Below, in pieces: positions 1-12,800 of a stretch of 64,000 nucleotides of DNA (positions within the stretch are counted from its first letter, which is position 1; each line of letters opens with the position of its first letter). The stretch spans positions 50,040,218 through 50,104,217 of the forward strand of contig CM060181.1 of assembly GCA_030549775.1 (NCBI GenBank). The letters are read 5' to 3'. Below the pieces are notes generated by a model. It did not search any database. It was not told where the DNA came from and saw nothing but the letters and a program-made list of their open reading frames with translations. The DNA comes from Tamarix chinensis (taxonomy: Eukaryota > Streptophyta > Magnoliopsida > Caryophyllales > Tamaricaceae). Both the position numbers and the translations under genes were made by a program.

Positions 1-1953
1 AATAATAATAATAATTATTATACTTATAACATTTTAATATTAATAATAATAATTATAGAAATAATAAGAAGAATAATAATAAAATTGAATTAAAATATAT
101 TAGGCTTCAGCCCTCAACATAAATAATAATAAAATATTAATACTAATAATAATAATAATAATGCATATTAAAATATAAATATTAAGAATAATAATAATAG
201 TATTTATATGTAAATAATTGAAATAAAATAATTTAAGGGTTATAAAAATAAGGAAAATAGCTGAGAGGGTCTAGGGTTCAACCAAATGTTGGTAGGGATA
301 GGCGGCACCGGAGGTGGCGCACGGCGGTGGCGGCGGTGGCTAGAAAGAGGAAAGAAAGAGGGGAAAGTTGCATGATGGGAATAAGATAGGAAGAATTAAA
401 ATGGGAGCTGGGGTGTTTTGAGTTCCCCAGAAGGAGAGGGACAGAATGAGGGTGGTGGCGTAGCCAAAGGTGGCGGCTCACGGCGGCGGTGGTGGTGGCC
501 GAATGGAGGAGAAGGAGAGAAAGGGAAGAGGAGAGGGAGAAAGAGGAAAATAAGGGTAGGGGAAGGTAGGGCAGGGTCTGCAGCACATTTTGGGAGGTGA
601 AAGAAGCGGCCTTAGCGGCGGAGGAGGTGGCTAATGGCGGCGCCAAGGTGGCGGAGGCAGAAAACAGAGTTGATCGGGAAGAGAACTTCGCACAGCTGGG
701 GCGGCTTGTGCAGGAAGAATCGAAGGGCGAGATAGATTTGGTTAGATAGAGGGCAGTGCAAGGATGACACGGGTGGCTAGAGAAGGCGGCGTAGTTGGCC
801 GGAGGAGGCGGAAGAGACGTCTAAAGGGTAGGCGGTGGCAAGGTCGGGATTCTGGGTTATGAAAACAAAAGTCTCGATATAGGTTATTATGGGGGATATT
901 TATAGGCTTTAGAAGAGATGGTAGGGTTCTGTGGGTTGGCTCCGGGTAATGAAACTAGGGTTCCGGTCGCCGGTGGCAACAAAGCCAGCGAAAATCCAAG
1001 TCGGGGCAAGGGTTGTGGCCGGCTGGAGAGAGAAGAACGCGCAGAAATAGGGGAGTTGATTGGGTTTATGAGGCTACCGAAACAAGAGGAAGAGAAAGGG
1101 AGGAAAAGTTCGGTCAATTCGGGCGAGATCGCCGGCGAAAAACCAGGGCGGGGCGGCGGTGCAGGTGCAGGTCGAAGGTCGGCGTCGAACGGGGGAAGGA
1201 AGGAAGAAGAAGAAGAAAGGTGGGGGACCGGGCGGTTCAGGGGAGAAAGAAAGAAAAGAGAAGAGGGGCAGATCCGGCCGGTCGGGCGCTGGTCGAAGGC
1301 GTTTAAATGAAACGCCGAGTTTCGGTTGAAAAGGGCTTAAAACGCCGTGTGGCATGGGGCGGAAGAAGGATGCGCGGCGCGGGCTGGGCCGTGCCTAAGA
1401 AGGAAGAAGGGAGGAGTTTGGGCCGCGGGAGATGGCAGCCCAACGGGGAAAAGGGGAGGGAAAAGAAAAGGAGAAAAAGAAAGACAAAGGAAGAAGAAAA
1501 GGAAAAAGGAAAAAGGGGAAAAGGAAAAATAATAATATTGGGTATTTAAATTAATTAAAATATTTGATATATTTAAAAATTATAATATTTAAATAAAATA
1601 ATATTTAAATCACTTTTTAGGCTAAATTAGGATTTTTGAAAGATTTTCCATAAATTCTATTTTAATTAGTAAAAACACCCTAATTTTATCCAATTAAATT
1701 ATTTATAAAATTAATATTAATTTGAAACTATTTTCTTATTCTTATTTTAAATAAAATAATTTATTTAATTTATTTTCAAAATAAAATGCTTAATTAGCTA
1801 TAATACCCAAAATCCTTTCTAATAAAAATACTTATAAATTTTTTCTTGATTTGCCCTAATTAATTCAATTTAAAAATAATTTATTTCAATAATTTTTATA
1901 ATAAATATCCTTTAAATGTAGTTTATAAAATTATAAATTTCTGGGGCATTTCA
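1..1953 (-). mobile_element. gypsy long LTR (3' LTR, partial, runs off left edge)
   Basis: Read on the minus strand, an LTR starts at 1953 (TGAAATGCCCCAG) immediately after a polypurine tract. It then shows the layout shared by other LTRs here: about 400 bp of AT-rich DNA, then a long pyrimidine-rich, locally GC-rich block (plus-strand positions about 280-1530, purine-rich on plus), then AT-rich DNA to the window edge. The short open frames in 278-1549 are low-complexity by-products of this compositional skew and have no recognisable domain. The far end of the LTR is not visible. Assignment to Ty3/gypsy rests on the adjacent polypurine tract and on resemblance to chromovirus-type LTRs. Confidence 0.6.
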
Positions 1954-1985
1954 TCACTACCCCCTTAAAAACAAACTTCGCCCCC
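1954..1985 (-). other. polypurine tract and 3' end of gypsy internal region
   Basis: On the minus strand the sequence reads ...CGGGGGCGAAGTTTG then TTTTTAAGGGGGTAGTGA, followed directly by the LTR start. This purine-rich run is the usual plus-strand primer in Ty3/gypsy elements, and the CGGGGGCGAAG stretch resembles the conserved end of the internal region in many plant chromoviruses. Internal sequence continues to about 2190 with no open frame left. Confidence 0.6.
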
Positions 1986-2961
1986 GAAGTCTCCGGGAGC
2001 GCCTAGGGTTAGGGAGAAAATGCTCTAAGTGGCTAGAAAACCAAAATAACACTAATAACTATATAAACTACCCCCTTAGGAATAAACTTACTAAAGAAAA
2101 TTTAAATCCACGAAAATAGGGATACCATATAAAAACAACACTTATAAAAAAAAAACTACCCTTAGAGGCGAACTATGGGTTGTTGTACCTGGATATAAGT
2201 TCAATTTAAATACTAAATATTAAATATTAATATTTGGAGAATTTAATCAAAATTTATTTATCGAAAATCTATTTCGAAAAGATCTGAAGGCTCAAAATTA
2301 ATAAAAGAGTTATATAAAATTTTTGAAATGCTCTCGGAAGGAATAGCCGATGACATAAAAAAAATATGTATTATTTATGGAAATATATCATAAGAACTCA
2401 AAATTTTATTTAAAGAATATAATAAAATATTTAAGTTGAACTCTAACACCCTGAGACAAATTTAGTCATGTCCGAAATTATTTTTCTGTAAATCAAAAAG
2501 CATACAATAGAATAAAGCTGATTTTGGAAAGAAATTCCTGAATACGTCTTCTAAATTTAAAACTTCCTAAAAATATTAATGATTAAAACGAATAATTTAG
2601 AGTCGAAAATATTTTCTACTGATAAAATCATTACAATAAATTTAACTATTCAATAGGAATTATATAATTTAAATAATGTATTTTGTCAACAAAATATACT
2701 TCAAAATAACGTCGTAATCACATGACAAAGTTATAATCAAAAATAAATCTAAAATATAAAAATACGAGAAAGAACGAGAATACATATTATTAACCAAAAA
2801 TCGAACTCATAAGAAATTTAATTAAATTTAACTATGAATTTGAATCGTCGATAAATCCATAAGACAAATGGAAATTAAGATAATTAATTATGTACATCAA
2901 ATTACATTAATAAAATCATTAAACTTAATAAATCTGGATTTTAAAAATACGGGGTATTACA
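1986..2961. other. AT-rich degenerate repeat DNA
   Basis: No gene is recognisable. About 1986-2190 looks like residual internal retroelement DNA. 2191-2961 is AT-rich and ends in GGGGTATTACA, which resembles the 3' terminus of a plus-strand LTR of the same broad family, but no matching start could be found. Confidence 0.3.
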
Positions 2962-4380
2962 GTAAAATGTGGTAGTTATAGTTTGAGGGGTATTTTGGTC
3001 ATTAAGGCAAAAAGGTGTTCCAAAGTGAATAATTGGACTATTTGAATTAAGTATTGGCCTTAAAATAATGTTGGAAATAATTGGACAATTGGTTTGAACA
3101 CTGAATCAAATAATTATTCGGGCTATGGCATAATGCCTAACCCTAGGCCATGTTGGCTTGGAATGGTTGCGACCCTCGTGGTCTTTTGGATGTGACGTTG
3201 TTTGTTGATTGTTGACTAAGTTGAACATTATGAACCTCGAGATTCTAAAAGTAATAACTCGGAATTTCATAAGACACTAATTACTTAAAGAGAAAGACTT
3301 GAATTGGAAAGGAATCTCGTGCCTCGGACTTGGCTGCCGAGTGCATAGTTTAGGCCTTCGAGTCAAGGGGCTCACTTCTGCTCTATAGGTATTCCATACA
3401 CCCTATAGGGAGTACACTTTCTTAAGGACTTGAGTTCTGAGGTTTGGTATGGGTGACTGTTATGTCATGTTGCTTCCTTAGCGAGCTTTTCCCAGGAATC
3501 GAGTGATTTATTTTGGTACCACCCTCCTTGATGATCATTTTCGTGGATATAGGATTGTATTCCACTTGAGAATTTTTATATAAATTATATAACTGGATTA
3601 GACACCCATCATAATACTTCCGTAATAATCAGATTAGGAATGACTTGACCATGGTTAGATTGTTTGGGAATATCAATAGTTCCTCCTATTATGCTATCAT
3701 GTATGGTCGTTAAAATGGTTGTGAAATTATAAGCATGCTTAAATGCCTTGATAGGGATTTTGACCTAACTCGTAATGTTAATTGTGATGTGGATGTGTGT
3801 TATGAAATTGTGGCTTTGCATGTGATCATATGTTCTATTTGAATTTCTTATTAGAATGATGATTGCTACGTGGGTATGCTACCTCTCCGGAGGCGTTGTG
3901 GTTTACTCAGTACAAGGAAGTCGTACTAATGCTAACACTTTTCAGAGGAGTACATCCATGGCATGCGTTGGTTGAAGGATTATGAAGAGCATCACCCCGG
4001 TGAATAGTTAGATTAAGGGAGCAAGCGGACTCCGCCCCCTTTTTCCCTTTTCCTTTTAACTTTGACGGACCAGAAGAGGGTAAGGCATACCATTGATGAC
4101 TTTTGTGTACTATTTTGTTATTTTCTAGATGGTTGGCTACTTAATTACCTAAACAGTCATTTGTCATGGATAATATTTCTTTTGTAAAACTCTTGATTAC
4201 GTATTGTCCTTCTCTTATCTTTTGTTGGTTTGACTTGTTTTAAGCATTGGCACTTGACGTAAGGATAGTGAGGAGACCAGACTTATATCAAGTGTGGCAA
4301 TAACACCCACCGTTCTTTAATTCCAATTCCGCAAAGAAAAATTTAAACGAAATTTTCAAGTCGTGATTTTGGGTGTTACA
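2962..4380 (+). mobile_element. truncated long LTR, 3' portion
   Basis: The segment ends in GATTTTGGGTGTTACA at 4380, the terminus seen in other plus-strand LTRs here (33266 and 55324). About 100 bp before the end it carries the same landmark, AAGTGTGGCAATAACACCC, that the other copies have as AAGTGTGGCAGTAAT. It also contains the shared core (TAATTACTTAAAGAGAAAGA near 3279). The start is missing. It abuts the copia pol relic at 4381, suggesting insertion into that relic. Confidence 0.6.
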
Positions 4381-5570
4381 ATAATACTCTCAAGTTCTTC
4401 ATATGTCGCAATGATATTAAGGTCATCGACATAAACTACAATAATAGCAAATCAAGAAATTTTGATGAAAGTGCATGGGCTAATTAGATGATTTTTAAAT
4501 CATCTTTTAATAAGATATTCACAAAGATTATTATACCACATGTGTTCGGATTGTTTTAATCCATACAACGATTTTATTAATTTTATGGAAAGCATTTCTC
4601 GAGGCTTTCAATTATGATATTCAAAACAATTTAAGTCCTTCATGAACTTTCATATAGATATTTGTATCAAGTAATCCGTATAGATATGCGGTCAGAACAT
4701 CTATAAGACACATCTCTAGTATTTGAAAGGAACCCAAACTAATTAAGAATCTCAACATTGTTGCATCAACAAATGGGGATTATATCTCCTCATGATCTTT
4801 TCTAGGCATTTGAGAAATATCTTGGGCTACAGGTCTTACCTTATATCTTACTATTTACTTTTTGCCAATTTTTTTGTGCAAAAATACTAATTTGCAACTA
4901 CTATCTTTATGTCTTTTGGTGTGAGGAACACATGTACAAGTAAATCACATTTTTTCAGCGATTTTAATTCAACTTGGATTGCCGCTTTTCAGATAGTCAA
5001 TCTTGTCTTTATCGACATTCATTTATCATTCTTTGCTCAGGATCATTTTTATTTGACATCATTTCACTTGCAAATGAGTATGAAAATATTTCATCTACCA
5101 TGGTGTCATTTCTACCAATTTTTTCTCTAGATCAAATAAAATTTATTGATATCTCATGATTATCGATATTTTCATCGCTATTCCTTTGAGATGTTATTAT
5201 CTTTTTCTTCAATAAAAGAAACAATTATGATATGCTTTTACATATTGTCATACTTTCTCATTCTTTTTGATCTCAAATATTTTGAACCAAGTGGTCTACC
5301 ACACTTTCAACATGCTATAGTTTCATTTGTAGGAGTCATATCTAAAATTTTAGTAGGAACTATAATTTTTATAGGAGCAATCATCACTAGAACATGTGAA
5401 ATTGTCACTTTATTTATGTTAGTGAATACATCTGACAATTGATTAACTATTCCTTATAAATTTATAATCTTTTTGCATTACTTGTTCTCACAAGTTTGAT
5501 TATGGATCAAGATGAGATAAATTAGTTGTATTTCATGTAATCTCCTGTGTGTATAGGTCCATTTTACTCT
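4381..5570 (-). pseudogene. Ty1-copia pol relic (integrase-RT linker and reverse transcriptase)
   Basis: Conceptual minus-strand translation shows the linker after integrase, with residues such as KVTISHV and RPLGSK at about 5300-5400. This is followed by the start of reverse transcriptase (ARLVAQG-type region, seen as RPVAQDISQ near 4830), the SPFVDATMLRFLISL block near 4750, the LYGLKQ-type block near 4540, and the catalytic motif VVYVDDLNIIA near 4400. Several stops and frame breaks interrupt it and both ends are missing, so it is a dead fragment. The left end is cut exactly where the LTR ending at 4380 begins. Encoded function in intact relatives: reverse transcription of the element RNA in cytoplasmic particles. 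Confidence 0.85.
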
Positions 5571-5580
5571 TATCTAATTC

Positions 5581-6880
5581 TATAATACCCCCATTTTTAG
5601 TACTTCAAAATTTATTTAAAAAAAGTTGACACTAAACCTTTAAAAAATATTGAGTGTTACTGCTACATTAAATATAAGTTTGGTTTCGCTAACTTTCTTA
5701 CACTAAGTGCTAATACTAATATATTTATCCTCTTAAATTAAGAATAATAACTTATAAGAAGCAGATACAAATGTCATTACAATGTTAATTATGTTTCTAT
5801 AGAAAAAGATTGAAAAAAAGAGTTACAGCTGACAAGCAAAAGACATATAGAAGAAGACATGCATAAGTGTCTAAGGGATATACGGATCAAAAGATGCGAG
5901 AGCAGAAACCACATAGTCCTAACTCTCAACTTCTACCAAAAGCTATTAACTTGTACCCTCAAAGTAATCCTACAAGGTAAATACTACCCATTAAGTAGGC
6001 AGTATACTATAAATGAAACCCATCAGTATAGCATCACTAAGTAAACCAGTACAAGACATTAAGCATGTGAATATCACAAGAAACACATAGAATGTAACAA
6101 AAAGGACCATGGCATAATACGTCAAATAGTACATACCATACCTAAGTGCTATATTTATGCCATAATTCATATCATAACATATGCCACATACTCATCACAT
6201 CAAACTTATCAATATTATGATTATTTCATTAATCTAATTATACTAATTGTGGCCCATAAAGAAAAATACCAAACCATTATAGAGTCCTTTTTCCAATAAC
6301 CACCTCTATACCACTCATAGCATGAGAAGGAAAGTACTAAGATAATTACCAACCAATATACCAAATCTAAATAGTGCACTAAGATAACTATCAAACCAAC
6401 ATACCAAAACCAAGTAGCACATGGACACACCTACCAAAACATCCATTTAAATCCTTATGAAAAAAAATATTGTTCTATTTTTAATTACTCAAAGGGATAT
6501 GATAATAACCCGAAGACATATAAAGTACATCGGTCATACTGACGCAGAAATACAACACAATATCCTCCTAACTTGTAACTTAGAGACGTATAAGTACTCT
6601 TCTCATACTAGTGTAATAAGGTAACACATTATCCTCCCATCCTAGAATACTTAATCCTTAAGTATTAATACCCTCTATAAGGCTTGTAGGTTACCTATAG
6701 AGTAGACTAGGGCCTTAGTCAAAATGTCAAAGCATCCAATAAAACTATCAAACCAAATTAAGGGCTCTTGCCTCATATCTAGAGTAGCTAACCCTACAGA
6801 ATAACCATTTCTAAATCTCGAGGTATTATACTTGAAATATTAATATCCTACTATTATGATCATAAAATATCACATTATGG
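5581..6880 (-). mobile_element. gypsy-type LTR fragment (family B, copy 1)
   Basis: The left end (TATAATACCCCC) is a decayed form of the LTR terminus, so the LTR runs on the minus strand. It aligns by eye with 27132-27725: both share the run around GGGATATACGGATCAAAA / GGGATATCTGGATCAAAA and the later AGTACATACCATA. No coding sequence is present. The right limit is uncertain; the protease relic starts at about 6886. Confidence 0.55.
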
Positions 6881-6885
6881 ACAAT

Positions 6886-7135
6886 AATTCCAATATACCA
6901 ACCTGCATAAGAACATCTTCTACAAACCCCTTGGGGAATGCATTAGAACAATTAGCAAGTTGAATTATAACATTATCTTTCTTAAGCTCTCCTAGACCTA
7001 AAGATGCATAAAAGGAATATGACATGACATTAATAGATGCACCTAAGTTTAGCATGGCATTTTCAAACCTATTGCTACCAATTACACATGAGATAGTGAA
7101 ACTTTCAGGATCCTTACACTTTGGAGGTAATTTCC
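6886..7135 (-). pseudogene. Athila-type gypsy protease fragment
   Basis: Minus-strand translation from 7133 gives LPPKCKDPESFTISC, then LNLGASINVM, SLGLGELK and ANCSNAFPKGFVEDVLMQV. This is the retropepsin-like region between gag and RT of Athila/Tat-lineage Ty3/gypsy elements. The catalytic position normally reads D in D-[LS]-G-A; here it is N (NLGA), so the fragment would be inactive. It is cut at the right by the LTR starting at 7136 and decays at the left after VLMQV. About 83 codons remain. Confidence 0.8.
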
Positions 7136-8158
7136 TATAATACCCTAAAATTTTAAAAATCGACAATTTAATAAGTAGCCTTTATTTGGGATAAATTAAC
7201 TTTTAAATTTATTTAGTTTAATTATTTTTTAGATTTTTGAGCATATAAAAATGGATATGAATATTTAATAAATTAAAATGAATGTATTGTTATTTTATCA
7301 TACTAATTTTATTTAAATAATTTTCAAACCAATATTTTGCTAAAATTATCATTTTTAACTAATATATTAAATTATAATAAATTAATTATTAAATTAATTT
7401 ATCTATCAAAAATATTAAATTATATTTATTTTATTTTATTTTATTTTATTTCTCCCCATTTTCCTCTTTCCTTTTTCTTTCTCCTTCTTCTTCTTTTTCC
7501 TTTCCTTTTTCTCCTTCGGGCCACTAGGCCCGCTGCCCTTCTTCCCCCCCCCCCCACACGCTAGCCCAACCTCCCCCTTCTTTTCTTTCCTTCCTTCCCC
7601 CTGACTGGGCCAGCCTAGTTCTTCCTTCTCCTCCCTCTTCCTTGCATGCGAGCTAGCCCGTCCTTCCTTTTCTCCTCTCCCGGCAGGTCTGTCCCTCCTT
7701 TCTTTTTCTTCTTCTTCTTCTTCTTTCTCTTCTCCTTCCTTGACCGTCGACCTGCATGCCATGGCAGCCTCCTATACTACTGCCTGCCTCCCCCTACAGC
7801 CTACTCTCTCTCTCCCTCTCTCCCCACCATCCTTTTCTTTCCATTTTTAGACAAAACACGACCTACAATCCCTCCCCTGCATGCCTGCCATTTTCCTCCT
7901 CCTTCTCCTTGCAACTGCTACCCTACCGCCTGCCACCACAACCACCTAGCCGGCAACCTACCTCCCCTCCTCTCCCTCTTCTTTTTCTTCTTCCCTCCTA
8001 CTTCATTTTGCCTTATTCAAGCCCACTCCCTTTCCTCTCCTAACCCCTTATTCTCCTTTTCTTTTCCTCTCTTTCCCTTACCCTGTTTTTGCTCTGCCAC
8101 CCTCGACCACCGATTCCACCACCCTACCAACTACCTGCGCCACCTCCTTTCCCACTAA
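7136..8158 (+). mobile_element. 5' fragment of family A long LTR
   Basis: It starts TATAATACCCTAAAATTTT, one transition from the TGTAAT start of the two full copies. It then matches them closely by eye (ATTTGGGATAAATTA, ATATTTAATAAATTAAAATG) for about 300 bp before entering the pyrimidine-rich block (7440-8158). The rest of the LTR is absent. The long proline/serine/leucine-rich frames here are artefacts of the CT-rich composition, not genes. Confidence 0.7.
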
Positions 8159-8606
8159 TAATTAATTAACCAATTATAATGATCAAATTAATTATATAAA
8201 AATATATATTAAAAATATAAATTAATAATAAAGAAATAAATAAAAAAAGTAATTATAGATGAATGTTTAAAAATTTATTCAAATTAAAAATTATTAAATT
8301 TTATTTGAAATAAAGTTTTGGTATCTCTTTTCTATTTCTTTTTTCTCTCTCCTTTCCCGGCACACTACTCCCTCTCTCTCTTTCCACTATCGCCATCAGC
8401 CCTCTCTGCTGTGCTTTCTTTTTTCTTTTCTGCCGTCTCTCCCCCATCTGCTCTGCCGTCAGACTTTTCCCTCCCCCCCCCCACACCCCAGTCTGCTACT
8501 GCTACGCATACTTCTTTTTCTTGTTCTGTTTTTGTAAAGCCTCCAACTGCTGCTCCACTATTCTACCTGTAACCTGGCCCTCTTTTGGTGCCTTTTCCCC
8601 TGCGAG
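8159..8606. other. AT-rich then pyrimidine-rich repeat DNA
   Basis: About 150 bp of AT-rich DNA is followed by a second CT-rich block (8318-8606) that continues on the far side of the SINE (8890-8990). It probably belongs to another LTR of similar composition into which the SINE inserted. No gene is seen. Confidence 0.35.
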
Positions 8607-8623
8607 CTTCACTACTTTCTCCC
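8607..8623. repeat. target-site duplication of SINE (left copy)
   Basis: CTTCACTACTTTCTCCC, repeated with one mismatch at 8873-8889 (CTTCACTGCTTTCTCCC). A 17-bp flanking duplication is typical of LINE-assisted SINE insertion. Confidence 0.85.
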
Positions 8624-8872
8624 GTGTTACCAAAAGGCGATAACCCTCGCCCCCAGGGCCCCCGCCAGCCGGCCGGATAGCACAGGATGAGGTAAATCAC
8701 GGTGACTCAGTAGCCTTTAAGACCCCCCCGGTGCATCCATGGTGCCCACAAGGAGCCACCCCCACAAACGGAGGGTTGAAACTCCCACACTGCGGCTACC
8801 ATGAATCGAACCCTGGCTCACCGTGTTACCAACAAAGGGGGTCCTAACCAACTGAGCTAAGCCCGTGCGGGC
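8624..8872 (-). mobile_element. tRNA-derived SINE
   Basis: On the minus strand the 249-bp element begins GCCCGCACGGGCTTAGCTCA. It contains a pol III A box (TTAGCTCAGTTGG, about 13-25 bases in) and a B box (GGTTCGATTC, about 8809-8818 on the window). The tRNA-like head is followed by a GC-rich, tRNA-unrelated body ending CCTTTTGGTAACAC. It is bounded on both sides by a 17-bp duplication differing at one base, which fixes the ends exactly. The head resembles the Au-type SINEs of plants, but I assign that only tentatively. Because the two duplications remain nearly identical, insertion was fairly recent compared with the surrounding decayed LTRs. Confidence 0.85.
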
Positions 8873-8889
8873 CTTCACTGCTTTCTCCC
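8873..8889. repeat. target-site duplication of SINE (right copy)
   Basis: CTTCACTGCTTTCTCCC, the partner of 8607-8623. Confidence 0.85.
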
Positions 8890-9839
8890 ATGAAGCTTTT
8901 ATGCCGTGCGTCATTTTTTCTTTCCAGGAATTTGGGCCTTTGGTCCTTGGGCCGACGGTCCAAGGATCGAAGCCTATTTTTTTTACCTACAAAATAAATT
9001 TAGAAAATTTAATAAGTAATCTTATAATTTAAATGTATTTAATTTTTATCATTTTAGTTCAAATAATAAAATATATAATAATATTTAAATATGTACTCAT
9101 CAATTATTGAAGGACATATATTATCGGTTTGTTAATTCCAAATGTATAAAATATTTCTGTCACATTTATTATTATTATTATTGTTGTTGTTGTTGTTGTT
9201 GTTGTTATTTTTTCGATAAGTATTTTTTTATTTTAGTATTGTATTAGAATTATTTTTTCATTCTAGTTTATGTCAATGCATTTATTAATTTTTTAAAATA
9301 AATTTTGATATAGGAGCTACTTCAATTACTTGATGATATTTGTATAATATTATATTATTGTCCGTTATAATTATTTGTATTTTTGTAGTGGTAAATAAAG
9401 TTTCTATTTATGTAAAAATATAAGTAGAAAAAATAAATGTTGATATTTATTAACAAATAATATTAATATAATTTTATATCTACTTCCTAAGTAATAAAAA
9501 ATTAAATTAAACAAAATAATTAAAGAAGTCATTATACTTTTAGAAAATTACATACACCTAACTATTACAGATAAATATCTTTTTGAGAGAATTATTTTTT
9601 AATATCTAACTTTCCTTGAAAGTTGTATTTAGAGCTTTTACATATACTAAACGATCCCTAGGATATCATGGTGAGGTTACTTGATTCACTCCACGATCTT
9701 CTCCTACGTTCTCGGGTACAGCTTTAGGTGAGCATGAAGTTGAATTTCGAAACAAAAACTGCTGACTTGTGAAGAAAGAAAGGTGCATGAGGGAGGCTGA
9801 GGACCTGTGGTGGACGTTGGCACGAGGCAATATGGGAAG
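8890..9839. other. intergenic DNA downstream of the ankyrin gene
   Basis: The remainder of the CT-rich host repeat runs to about 8990, followed by AT-rich sequence with a compound TTA/TTG trinucleotide run at about 9166-9207. No gene is seen. The part nearest 9839 presumably includes the 3' UTR of the minus-strand ankyrin gene. Confidence 0.4.
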
Positions 9840-12800
9840 CTATAGAATTGGGCTTCTCCAACACTTTTTGCCTGGGGTCGGACTGATTGAAGGGTTTGTC
9901 TGGTAGGTCATAGAGAAGTTGGCCGAGGAAAGAGCAGAGCATTGAAACGAATCAGATAAAGAATCGAAAAAAAAAAAAGAAAAAATATAAACAAGAGGAA
10001 GGATAAAGAAACGCCGAGGTTTGCATGACAGAGAAAAGTAGGTTTTGTTGATCCATGCACGTGAACTGAGATCAACAGCATAACGTAAGAGATGACCAAC
10101 ATAAAAGGGAATGAAAACTGCGATGAAGGAAAAAATGAAGAAGAGAAGGAATGGAGACTGGTTCATTGTAGCATATGCGGCTGCCGCAAATGCTGCCATC
10201 ATGGCCCCTAAAGAAACTGCTGTGGTGATCGAGGAGAAAACGTAATAAAATCGAACCACCAATGGTTCATCCAACCTCGCAATACTGAAATGCAACAAGA
10301 TAGCCATAGCAGATAATGTTAGGGCCATGGTGTCCGACACCATGAATGCTATAAATGCAGTTTGTCTAGTTAACAGTGCGGTGCCTTGATCAACACCTAG
10401 GTCTTGATTGAATCCACCGGGTACGGCAATGCCTGCCGCAAAGGAAACTGTTGCTATGAGGGTTGCCACGATTATATGAACCTCGCAGGCTTTCTTGCGC
10501 CTCAACATTCCATCTTTTTCTATTTCTGCAAATCTGGTAAATCGAGGTTCATCAGGTTTTTCTTCGAATGGGGTTCGTAAGTCTTTTGGAGTCACTAGAC
10601 CAATGGACATAGCAATCTTCTGCCACACATATATGAATGTATTAGTTTAGACGCTAAGAACTTGAAATAGAAAAGTGGTTAAAATAAGACACTTACTTCA
10701 TGGTTTGGTCGAATGTAATTACGTGAGATAAGCTGATGTATGATATCCCCAGCAGTTTGACTTAGACTGTTGAAAGCCATTAAATCTACTTCTTTATCTT
10801 TTGCGAAAGCTTTCATGCATCTAAAATAAGATATCGGTGCATAACTAAGGAATGTAGCAAGTAGATTTAGTGGTGTATTCCCTTCACGGTCTTTCTCGTT
10901 AACGAGCTTATCGAAGATGCCATTACTCATGAGATATTTAATTGTCTGTAGACATCCGGATTTTGCAGCATAATGAAAGAGAGTCTGACCCTTGTTATCT
11001 CTTATTTCACTGCAATCTGGTCTATGTTCTATAAGTGTCTTTATCCGGTCAACACCTCCATACAGAGCTGCGAGATGGAGTGCCGTCCGTCCCTCATTGT
11101 CTTGGACGTAGACCGCAGACTGACTGGTGTTATCGTATTGGAGTAGAACCGTTAAGATTCGACATGGATTTTTCGTTTCTCTTTTTGCACCAGCAACATA
11201 GTGGAGTGGGGTTTGGCCTTCCCTATCTCTTGATGTAAGAAGTGAGTTGTAGTTTTGAAGGATTGCGTTCAGCGTCCCTAAATATAGAGATCGAAGGAGG
11301 TATAAAATTCAGTAAATGTATACACGAAAACAAGTATTAAAACAAACGGATGCCCATTGATCACACGTGTCCAGTTGGATCTCTCTCTGTGTGTTACATT
11401 TTATTTTTTAAATTTAATTTTATTAAGTTTAATTATTTAATTTGATAAAAATATTTAATTATTTTAATTTTTATTTATTTTATGAATTTATCGACGATTT
11501 TAAATTCATATTATAATTTAATTAATTTTGTTATTGTAGATCATTCTAGATAAATTTATTTACGACCATAATTTATTATATTCATATGATTTTGATTTTC
11601 ATTTAAAAATATGTATTTTCATTCTTTCTCGTATTTTTATTTTTAATATTTTAGATTCATTTGCAAGAATAACTTCGTCATACCATTATGACTTTATTTT
11701 GGGATTATATTTCATTAACGAAATAAATTATTAAATTTATAAAATTCTCTTTTAAAATATTAAAATTATTTTAATGATTTTTATCTATAAAAAATATTTC
11801 CATCCTTGAATTTATCTGTTTTTTCTAATTTCATTAAGATTTTTGAAAATTTTTAAAGTAAAAAAATTTCCTTATTTATGAGTTTCTTTATGAAGTTAAT
11901 TTTCTTCTATTTTGTCCTTTTTGGTTTGCAGATGACTATTTTAAAAAATTATTTAAATTGATCTCGGTCTCTTAGAATTTGATTTAAATATTTTCCTATA
12001 TGGTTTCAAATATTTTTTAAGGTTTTATTATGTATTTTTGTAAATAATATAAATATTTATATTCGTTAGTATTTTCTTTCGAAAGCTTTTCCGAAATTCT
12101 TTAAATAAATTTTATATTGATTTTATACATTTGGATCTTTGCAAAAGTGTTTTTGTTAATTGAGTTTCAAATAAAATTTATCTATAAACATTTTTTGATT
12201 ATCTTATACCATCTTATATATGTATTTATTTGTGTTAAAAACAATTATCGAGCGAATCCCCCCTACACTCTTCTTCACCTCCCTCTTTTCTTTCTTTCTC
12301 TCCCTCATTTATTTTTTCTACAACCAAACATGACCTAGCCACTTTACTCCACCCTATGATCATCTTCTCTACTTTGAACACTAGCCACCACTACAACAAC
12401 ACTGGCCTTCTCCCTCCATTTTCGCCATTGCCATCCTCTGGTGCACAACCATGTAAAGCAGCAGCGAGACGGGTAGCAGCGTAGTAACTATGGCACAGCA
12501 GCAGAGCACCACCGACTTTTAGCCACCACCAATGTCACCAGACTACCACGCGAATGCTTTTTGCCATCCCACGGAGCTTCCCCAACCTTCACCAACTTTG
12601 ATTTGTAGATTTCGTTCGATATAAATTACCCTATTTTCAGTAATTTTGTATGAATTAACTTATAATAAGCTAAATTGGTTGTTTAATTATGTATACATAT
12701 TGTATGATTAATTTAGAGTGGTTAATTGCAGTGTAAGTGGTTGATTTGAGAAAATAAAAAATTTGACCCAGTTATGTGCGGATTTTTTCTAATTCATCTA

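Noticed and set aside
8797..8872. Functional tRNA gene on the minus strand
   Set aside because: A and B boxes are present, but no acceptor-stem pairing is apparent. The sequence continues into a SINE body and the whole is flanked by target-site duplications.
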